Source of the DNA: Chromatiaceae bacterium
GTDB taxonomy: Bacteria; Pseudomonadota; Gammaproteobacteria; Chromatiales; Chromatiaceae
Length of the DNA: 64,000 bases
Reading direction: 5' to 3'
Assembly (NCBI GenBank): GCA_016714645.1
Contig: JADKCI010000004.1
Location: 911,501-975,500 of the forward strand
Shown: one piece after another, positions 58,836 to 64,000 of the stretch
Numbering within the stretch: position 1 is the first letter of the stretch
How the letters are laid out: every line of letters begins with the position of its first letter
Notes under the pieces: model-generated
What the model saw: only the letters and a program-made list of their open reading frames with translations
Database searches by the model: none
What the model was told of the DNA's origin: nothing
Program-made: the position numbers and the translations under genes

Positions 58836-59663
58836 TTAGTGCCCCTCGGCGTGACGCTGTTTATTCTTGACCGCCTTGAGGATGTGGGAGGCGATCTCCT
58901 CAATGGACTGGCTGGTGGTATCCAGGACGCGGATACCCAAGCGCTGGAACATGGCCTGGGCGCGGCGGATGTCGGCCTGGCAGCGAGCCAGGGAGGCGTA
59001 TTCGCTATGGGCGCGGCGCTCCTGGCGGATGAGGTGCAGCCGTTGGGCGTCGATCATGAGGCCATAGACCTTATCCTTGGCTTCATAAATTTCCCGAGGC
59101 AGGTCCCCCTGCTCGAAGTCTTCCTCGGTGATGGGATAATTAGCCGCCATCAGACCGTAGTGCATGGCCAGGTACAGGCAGGTGGGGGTCTTGCCGGAAC
59201 GCGAGACGCCCGTCAGGACGACGTCGGCGCGTTTGAAATTATCAGGTCGCACCCCGTCATCGTTGGACATGGCAAAGTTGATGGCATCGATGCGTTGGAT
59301 GTAGGAATTGGGCTCGGTGATGGCGTGGCTGCGTCCCGACTTGAGGCTGGGGGGTATCCCCAATTCCCTGCTGATGGGCTCCATGAAAATCTCGAAGAGT
59401 TCCAGGAAGTAACCCCTACCACTCTTGATCACCCCGCGCACCCGGTCATCCAGCATGGTGCTGAAGATGATGGGCCTGGCCCCGTCGCGATCCGCCGCCT
59501 CCTGGATCAGGTCCAGCAGGGCCTTGGCGCGCAACTCCGTGTTGATGAAAGGCATGTAGACGCGTTCGAAGTCCACGCCTTCGAATTGAGATAGCAGGCT
59601 GTGGCCAAGGGCCTCGGCAGTGATGCCAGTGCTTTCGGAGACGAAGAAGACGGTGCGTTTCAT
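58836..59663 (-). CDS. ppsR: PEP synthase regulatory protein (bifunctional kinase/pyrophosphorylase)
   Basis: A 275-residue DUF299 protein: RTVFFVSESTGITAEALGHS, then the P-loop VLTGVSRSGKTPTCLYLAMH. It switches PEP synthase off by ADP-dependent phosphorylation of a Thr and on by phosphate-dependent reversal, setting flux between pyruvate and PEP. I use ATG 59663 (MKRTVFFVSE). The ppsA partner is not in the window; a 190-bp gap of no clear gene separates it from the next plus-strand gene. Confidence 0.94.
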   Translation of the reverse strand: MKRTVFFVSESTGITAEALGHSLLSQFEGVDFERVYMPFINTELRAKALLDLIQEAADRDGARPIIFSTMLDDRVRGVIKSGRGYFLELFEIFMEPISRELGIPPSLKSGRSHAITEPNSYIQRIDAINFAMSNDDGVRPDNFKRADVVLTGVSRSGKTPTCLYLAMHYGLMAANYPITEEDFEQGDLPREIYEAKDKVYGLMIDAQRLHLIRQERRAHSEYASLARCQADIRRAQAMFQRLGIRVLDTTSQSIEEIASHILKAVKNKQRHAEGH

Positions 59664-59854
59664 GAGGGGGCTCGGTAGGTGCAACGGATGGGCCAGTCCC
59701 GCAGGGCGCGGATCGGTGTGACATTGTGACCCATGTCAATGCGGTGATGCATCTCCAAGGCCATACTAATCAGTGTTTGATGAAACGCTAATGAATCCAT
59801 GGTCCCTGTCCGCTCGCCCCAAGGCGGCCCTGGCCAGGCATACGGAGCCCTACC

Positions 59855-60307
59855 ATGACCCAGATCGCCAATGATCAACAGCTACGCGCCGCTCTCAATG
59901 CCCTGACGCCCAAGGAACAACGCCTCATGGGCGCTCGTTTCGCCGGGAGTGTCATGCACCTGTGCCTGAATGACGGGGTGCGCCGCGCCGGCCAGCTTGC
60001 CCTCGACCCCGATGCCGATCCGACCGAGCTGGATGATGCCTTGAGGACCGCCAAGACGCATACCGTCAGGACCTACACCGATTGCGGCAAGGACACCAAC
60101 TGGCTGGAGCAGGCGGACCATTTCGTTGCCGCCGCCCTGGTCGCGACCTTGACACCGGCGGATCAGTTGGCGGCCCAGTCCAACCCGGCCTGGAAAGCGG
60201 CGGTCCAGGCGCGCATGGCCAAGAATTGCGAGATCATGGTCGAGGAGGAGGGCGAGGATGAGACCGAGTCCGATCGCCAGTACCGGATCGCTAGCCAGTA
60301 TCTCTAG
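59855..60307 (+). CDS. Hypothetical protein, 150 residues, probably helical and acidic
   Basis: The protein has an even, natural composition: MTQIANDQQLRAALNALTPK, then KEQRLMGARFAGSVMHLCLN, and an acidic end (VEEEGEDETESDRQYRIASQ). No signal peptide, membrane helix or known motif is seen. A histidine and a few cysteines (LCLND, DCGKDTN, KNCEIMV) could bind metal. It lies 14 bp from the convergent hypC gene, at the edge of the hydrogenase block, but no functional link can be shown. Confidence 0.7.
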   Translation: MTQIANDQQLRAALNALTPKEQRLMGARFAGSVMHLCLNDGVRRAGQLALDPDADPTELDDALRTAKTHTVRTYTDCGKDTNWLEQADHFVAAALVATLTPADQLAAQSNPAWKAAVQARMAKNCEIMVEEEGEDETESDRQYRIASQYL

Positions 60308-60320
60308 GGGCGGTGAGGGA

Positions 60321-60557
60321 TCAGGCGAGGCTGGCCTCGGCGGCGAGCATCTGGTCGTAGATATCCCAGGCCGCCGCCGCCTCCTCGGGGGTGATCCTGT
60401 TCATGGCGTAACCGAGGTGCAGGACGACAAAATCACCGATGGCGAGGTTCTCGTGCTCCAGCATCAGGAGGTTGGCCTCCCGCTCGACGCCCTTGGCCTC
60501 GCAACGCGCCAGCAGGCCATTGATGGAACGGATTTGCATGGGAATACCGAGGCACAT
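60321..60557 (-). CDS. hypC: Hydrogenase assembly chaperone HypC/HupF
   Basis: A 78-residue protein beginning MCLGIPMQI. The second-position Cys is essential in this family, carrying the Fe(CN)2CO unit from HypD to the large subunit. GDFVVLHLGYAMNRITPEEA is the typical C-terminal part. It is divergent from hupD, with a 92-bp region between them. Its dedicated target may be the HynL large subunit expected just past the window. Confidence 0.95.
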   Translation of the reverse strand: MCLGIPMQIRSINGLLARCEAKGVEREANLLMLEHENLAIGDFVVLHLGYAMNRITPEEAAAAWDIYDQMLAAEASLA

Positions 60558-60606
60558 AGTGGTATTGAGTCTCCGTTGAATAGATAAGTGCAGCCTAATA
60601 CGCCTT

Positions 60607-60627
60607 GGCGGCTTGGCGCAAGCCGCC
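60607..60627. promoter_or_regulatory. Stable 9-bp hairpin just before the hupD start
   Basis: GGCGGCTTG and CAAGCCGCC pair perfectly with a GCG loop. It ends 22 nt upstream of the GTG start of hupD, so it lies in the divergent hypC-hupD control region. No T-run follows on either strand, so it is more likely a leader structure affecting expression than a terminator. Confidence 0.45.
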
Positions 60628-60649
60628 CTTCACCCTAAAGGATACCCGC

Positions 60650-61183
60650 GTGTTCCCACCCAATGATGTCAGCGAATCCCAGCCCCAGACCCTCATCCTG
60701 GGGCTCGGCAATACCCTGCTCACGGACGAGGCCCTGGGGGCGGTGGTGATTCGGTGCCTGGAGGCGGAGGGCGGTCTCGGCGATGTTGGCCTGCTTGATG
60801 GCGGTACCCTCAGTTTCACCCTCTCTGGCCCCATCGCCGACAGCCCCCGCCTCATTGTGGTGGATGCCGCCGTCATGGGTGAACGGCCGGGTACGGTGCG
60901 CGTCTTCGAGGGGGAGGCCATGGACCGCCAACTCAGCGGCATCGGTAAGAGTGTCCACGAGGTCAGTCTGATGGATCTGATGGACATGTCGCGGATCACG
61001 GATTCGCTGCCTGGCCACCGGGCCCTGGTCGGCGTCGAGCCCGCAGTGGTTGATTGGGGGGATGAACTCAGCCCCGCCGTCGCTGCGGCGGTGCCCGAGG
61101 CCATGGCCAGGATTCGCGACCTGTTGCGGGCCTGGGATGGGGGCCAGGAGCTGATTCCTGGCCAGGATCGGCGGCCTGGCTAG
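60650..61183 (+). CDS. hupD: Hydrogenase maturation protease (HupD/HyaD family)
   Basis: A 177-residue protease with LILGLGNTLLTDEALGAVVI, where the Glu binds nickel, and LIVVDAAVMGERPGTVRVFE with the second metal Asp; HEVSLMDLMDM carries the third-ligand His. It cuts the C-terminal tail of the NiFe large subunit after nickel insertion. I use GTG 60650, with AAGGA eight bases upstream; a longer frame from 60605 would include the hairpin. It is followed by the hupH-like gene. Confidence 0.92.
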   Translation: MFPPNDVSESQPQTLILGLGNTLLTDEALGAVVIRCLEAEGGLGDVGLLDGGTLSFTLSGPIADSPRLIVVDAAVMGERPGTVRVFEGEAMDRQLSGIGKSVHEVSLMDLMDMSRITDSLPGHRALVGVEPAVVDWGDELSPAVAAAVPEAMARIRDLLRAWDGGQELIPGQDRRPG

Positions 61184-61238
61184 TCCCGATCACGCCGTTT
61201 GGCTGCGCTGCGTCAAAAAAAATCCGCCACGGCCTGGG

Positions 61239-61270
61239 TATAATTGATAATTAACAATTAACGATATACT
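61239..61270 (+). promoter_or_regulatory. AT-rich promoter-like region before the hupH-like gene
   Basis: A sharp AT-rich patch sits between GC-rich genes. It contains TATAAT at 61239-61244, TTGATA at 61244-61249, two direct AATTAAC repeats and TATACT at 61265-61270. Several promoter pairings are possible (TTGATA-15-TATACT is one). It suggests that hupH and the hydrogenase genes have their own start of transcription separate from hupD. Confidence 0.4.
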
Positions 61271-61277
61271 AATAGAA

Positions 61278-61715
61278 ATGATGTCTGGTCCGGAAAGCAT
61301 CTCTCTAGCGGTCGAAGTCCCGAAGGTGGCTCAGGAATGGGGCAATTCCCTGCCCATTCTCCACGAGGTGCGACATGCCCTAGAGCGCCTGGCCACCACC
61401 GGCGTGCCGGGCATTATCGATCTGGGCGCCATCCCCTTCGGTCCTGGCGACGAGGCACGCCTGCTGGCGCGCCTTGGCCGGGGGGAGGTGGAGGCGGTCA
61501 TACATGCCCTGGGAGAAACCCGGATCTGGGAGAGCGCTGTTCCTGCCGTCTGGTTGATCGATCACTACAATGCGGAAGGCGAGCGCATCGCCCTGCATAT
61601 CGAGATCGACCGCATCCCGAGTCTGCTCCTGACCCAACCCGAGGATCTCGCCGAGGCCACCGCGCGGCTCGACGGGATTCTGGACGGCGAGGGCGGCGCG
61701 GGGGCATCGGCATGA
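61278..61715 (+). CDS. HupH/HyaF-like hydrogenase expression protein, short form
   Basis: A 145-residue protein resembling the C-terminal half of HupH/HyaF: NSLPILHEVRHALERLATTG, IIDLGAIPFGPGDEARLLAR, and VPAVWLIDHYNAEGERIALH. HupH proteins help maturation of the small or large subunit of oxygen-exposed uptake hydrogenases. The usual longer N-terminal part is missing, so this is a single-domain version. The start (ATG 61278 or 61281) has no clear ribosome site. The context between hupD and hynS supports the role. Confidence 0.8.
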   Translation: MMSGPESISLAVEVPKVAQEWGNSLPILHEVRHALERLATTGVPGIIDLGAIPFGPGDEARLLARLGRGEVEAVIHALGETRIWESAVPAVWLIDHYNAEGERIALHIEIDRIPSLLLTQPEDLAEATARLDGILDGEGGAGASA

Positions 61716-61898
61716 GGTGATGTCGGTTACGGGTTCGCCGGTAGCCGAGCGATGAAGGGCGTCGCGGTCCTTGCCGCGGGCGCCAGGCAATCGGTGGTCT
61801 TGGGCCGCCGTATTTTCTTGGTTAGCAATCACTCCCGCTTTGCGGGGTGAGACCGGTCCAGCCGGTCACGCAGTGGTACTCAACCGACGGGAGGGACA

Positions 61899-62996
61899 AT
61901 GGCCACCCAAAAGACCCTAGGCGAGAGCTTGCGCGAACATGGGGTTACGCGTCGCGGCTTTCTGAAGTTCTGCGCCGCCACCGCCTCGATGATGGCGCTA
62001 CCGCCAACCATGACCTCGGCGATCGCGGCGGCCCTCGACAAGGCGCGGCGGCCCTCCGTCATCTGGCTCTCCTTCCAGGAGTGTACCGGCTGCACCGAAT
62101 CTCTGACCCGTAGCCATTCCCCCACGGTCGAGAACCTGATTCTCGATATCATCTCCCTGGACTATCATCACACCCTCCAGGCCGCCTCCGGCGACGCCGC
62201 CGAGGAGGCCCGTCTGGCGGCCATGAAGGAGAACTGGGGCTCCTATCTGGTGGTGGTGGATGGTTCCCTGCCGGGACCCGGCTCCAACATGGGTTACTCC
62301 ACCATCGCCGGTCACAGCAACCTGGACATTCTCAAGGAGACGGTGGAAGGGGCGGCGGCGGTGGTTGCCGTGGGCACCTGCGCCGCCTTTGGCGGTTTGC
62401 CCCGCGCTTACCCCAATCCCACCGGCGCCGTGGCCGTGCAGGACATCATTACCAACAAGCCCATCATCAACGTCTCGGGCTGTCCGCCGATTCCCACCGT
62501 CATTACCGGCGTTCTGGCCCAGTACCTGACCTTTGGGACCCTGCCGGAAATGGACGACTACAAGCGGCCCCTGGCCTTTTTCGGTCAGTCGATCCACGAC
62601 CGCTGCTATCGCCGGCCCTTCTATGACAAGGGTCTCTTCGCGGAGACCTTTGATGACGAGGGCGCCAAGGCAGGCTGGTGCCTCTACCGCCTGGGCTGCA
62701 AGGGCCCGAGCACCTACAACGCCTGTGCCACCATGCGCTGGAACGCCGGCACGAGCTGGCCCGTGGAGTCGGGTCATCCCTGTCTGGGCTGCTCCGAGCC
62801 CGATTTCTGGGATGCGGGGGGTTTCTATCAGGCCCTGTCGGTGCCCACCGCCAATGCCACCCACACCCTGGCGGTGGCGGGGGTGGCCGGCGCCGTCGTC
62901 GGTGGCGTCGCGGCGGCCGTGGCCAAGAAGCAACAGCGGCATGCCGTGGCGGATCGCGAACCTGTCACCATCGAGCAACTGGAGCAGAGGCTATGA
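61899..62996 (+). CDS. hynS: NiFe hydrogenase small subunit HynS
   Basis: A 365-residue protein with a Tat signal (VTRRGFLKFCAATASMMALP). Cluster cysteines appear in SFQECTGCTESLTRSH, VGTCAAFGGLP, VSGCPPIPTVITG, YRLGCKGPSTYNACATMRWN and HPCLGCSEPDFWDAGG. A C-terminal hydrophobic helix (TLAVAGVAGAVVGGVAAAVA) probably anchors it to the membrane. It carries the three iron-sulfur clusters that pass electrons from the large subunit. Start ATG 61899 follows a perfect GGAGGGA. Its TGA overlaps isp1 (ATGA), as in the hynS-isp1-isp2-hynL operons of purple sulfur bacteria. Confidence 0.97.
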   Translation: MATQKTLGESLREHGVTRRGFLKFCAATASMMALPPTMTSAIAAALDKARRPSVIWLSFQECTGCTESLTRSHSPTVENLILDIISLDYHHTLQAASGDAAEEARLAAMKENWGSYLVVVDGSLPGPGSNMGYSTIAGHSNLDILKETVEGAAAVVAVGTCAAFGGLPRAYPNPTGAVAVQDIITNKPIINVSGCPPIPTVITGVLAQYLTFGTLPEMDDYKRPLAFFGQSIHDRCYRRPFYDKGLFAETFDDEGAKAGWCLYRLGCKGPSTYNACATMRWNAGTSWPVESGHPCLGCSEPDFWDAGGFYQALSVPTANATHTLAVAGVAGAVVGGVAAAVAKKQQRHAVADREPVTIEQLEQRL

Positions 62997-63655
62997 CCAA
63001 TCCGATGGAATTTCTGCTTTGGACCAAGGGCCCCATGTTCAACTGGGCGATCGCCATCTTCGCCCTGGGGATGCTGGCGCGCCTGGTGGAAATCTTCTGG
63101 CTGGGGCGCAAGACCAACTACGCCGAGGCCCGCGCCAGCGAATGGGGTCCGGGCTTCCGCACCATGATCACCCGGTCCTTCGCCGATGCGGGCACCTTCA
63201 AGCGCTCCGGCTTCGATGTCCTGGTCGGCTGGATCTGGCACCTGGGCTTTATCCTCGTCCTCTTCCTCTTCATCCCCCACATTGAACTCATCAAGAGCGT
63301 CTTCGGGGTCGCCTGGCCCGGCCTGCCCAATCCCATCATCGACGCCATTTCGGCGGTAACCCTCGTCGGTCTGGTTGCCGCCCTGGTCCACCGCCTGATG
63401 CATCCCGTCAAGCAGCACCTCAGTACCTTCGAGGACTATCTGACCTGGGGTGTCACCTTTCTGGTGGTGATCACGGGCTATCTGGCTTACCACCGGCTGG
63501 TCAACCCCTATCCCATCGCCCTGGGCCTGCACATCCTGTCGGTGGAGATCTTCCTGATCGTGCTGCCCTTTACCAAGCTGACCCACATGTTCACCGCCTT
63601 CATTGCCCGGTGGTATAACGGCGCCATCTTTGGGCGCAAGGGAGTCCAGTCATGA
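62993..63655 (+). CDS. isp1: Isp1, cytochrome b-like membrane subunit of the hydrogenase
   Basis: A 220-residue integral membrane protein with about five helices (NWAIAIFALGMLARLVEIFW, GWIWHLGFILVLFLFIPHI, AVTLVGLVAALVHRLM, YLTWGVTFLVVITGYLAYHR, LGLHILSVEIFLIVLPFTKL). Several His residues in helices (WHLGF, VHRLM, LHILS) fit haem b ligands as in NarI/DsrM proteins. It is thought to pass electrons between HynS and the quinone pool with Isp2. Overlapping starts and stops on both sides (ATGA) show tight coupling. Confidence 0.93.
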   Translation: MTNPMEFLLWTKGPMFNWAIAIFALGMLARLVEIFWLGRKTNYAEARASEWGPGFRTMITRSFADAGTFKRSGFDVLVGWIWHLGFILVLFLFIPHIELIKSVFGVAWPGLPNPIIDAISAVTLVGLVAALVHRLMHPVKQHLSTFEDYLTWGVTFLVVITGYLAYHRLVNPYPIALGLHILSVEIFLIVLPFTKLTHMFTAFIARWYNGAIFGRKGVQS

Positions 63656-64000
63656 GCGAGCTATCACTGGAACGGGGCCTCAATGCCCTGCGCGCCGAGA
63701 TCGACGCGCCGGTCGCGGCCTTCTTTTCGAGCTGCGTCCACTGTGGTCTCTGCGCCGAGGCCTGTCTCTTCTACGTCGAGACCGGGGACCCGAAATACAC
63801 GCCCATTACCAAGCTGGAGCCCCTGCGCCGGGTATGGGAGGCGGAGTTCACCCTCTTTGGCCGCCTCAAGGGTCTCTTCGGCCTCAACAAGAAAGTCACC
63901 GACGAGATGCTGGCGGAGTGGGAGCCTCTCCTCTATGACTCCTGCTCCATGTGCGCCCGCTGCTCCATGGTTTGCCCGGTGGGCAACGACATCCAATATA
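63652..64000 (+). CDS. isp2: Isp2, heterodisulfide reductase-like iron-sulfur subunit, 3' truncated by window edge
   Basis: The first 116 residues are present. Two 4Fe-4S motifs are seen: SSCVHCGLCAEACLFYVET and DSCSMCARCSMVCPVGNDI. This resembles the HdrC/DsrK pattern, and a CCG-domain C-terminal part is expected beyond the window. It should be a cytoplasmic partner of Isp1, with hynL next. Start ATG 63652 overlaps isp1's stop. Confidence 0.93.
   Translation, partial: MSELSLERGLNALRAEIDAPVAAFFSSCVHCGLCAEACLFYVETGDPKYTPITKLEPLRRVWEAEFTLFGRLKGLFGLNKKVTDEMLAEWEPLLYDSCSMCARCSMVCPVGNDIQY

Noticed and set aside
61828..61849. A hairpin upstream of hynS as a terminator
   Set aside because: The CCCGC/GCGGG stem is short and no T-run follows on the plus strand.
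1..64000. CRISPR arrays, rRNA or tRNA genes, and complete insertion sequences
   Set aside because: Reading through the window gave no regularly spaced direct repeats, no rRNA-like blocks, no cloverleaf and no transposase.

Overview
The window is high-GC gammaproteobacterial DNA. The order rpmF-plsX-fabH-fabD-fabG-acpP-fabF-mltG-tmk-holB-pilZ-tatD is typical of Gammaproteobacteria. The start of a periplasmic hydrogenase operon in the hynS-isp1-isp2 arrangement, with glycogen and polyphosphate genes, points to a purple sulfur bacterium (Chromatiaceae, Thiocapsa/Allochromatium-like). That family assignment is inference; no rRNA or photosynthesis gene is in the window. No tRNA, rRNA, CRISPR array or intact insertion sequence was found.

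Layout. 0-3.7 kb: the end of a polysaccharide flippase, a palindromic intergenic element, an XRE regulator with a dyad next to its start, remnants of a Calx-beta protein and of a type I restriction subunit, and an intact VapBC-type pair. 3.7-6.4 kb: DUF2065, hisZ, purA. 6.4-12.4 kb: a RyR-domain protein carrying two in-frame copies of a 111-bp palindromic element, then an Mla/MCE lipid transporter (permease, ATPase, MCE protein, lipoprotein). A third copy of the element sits at the 3' end of the lipoprotein gene and has removed its stop codon. 12.4-23 kb: an accessory island with a DUF4062-nSTAND NTPase-WD40 giant (minus), a divergent SLOG-membrane protein, a frameshifted patatin, a frameshifted phospholipase-D lipoprotein and a decayed LSDAT/SLOG protein. 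These resemble components of nucleotide-signal conflict systems. 23-33.4 kb: the fatty acid and cell-envelope operon. 33.4-37.1 kb: a DUF2934 protein, a Sel1/lytic transglycosylase, a Kunitz-type lipoprotein and a phosphodiesterase. 37.2-40.5 kb: a decayed rfbF-rfbG-rfbH CDP-sugar cluster with deletions, frameshift and stops. 40.5-50.3 kb: a zinc-ribbon protein, a two-component system, mobA, a GspC/PDZ-like protein, a beta-hydroxyacid dehydrogenase, a YcgL protein, a Na+/K+-ATPase-like P-type ATPase and trpB2. 50.6-58.8 kb: ppk2, glgX, a DUF4912 protein, a GH57 enzyme, glgA, murI. 58.8-64 kb: ppsR, a hypothetical gene, then hydrogenase maturation genes (hypC, hupD, hupH-like) and hynS-isp1-isp2, running off the window.

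How the genes work together. The fab operon makes acyl chains for the envelope, whose lipids the MCE system probably moves. The ppk2/glg block stores phosphate and carbon; ppsR links carbon flux to PEP synthase. The hydrogenase block pairs the structural operon with its own protease and chaperones. Gene decay is confined to the 1.7-2.6, 19-23 and 35-40.5 kb accessory stretches while housekeeping genes are intact. This argues for real pseudogenisation rather than a poor assembly, although single homopolymer frameshifts could still be read errors.
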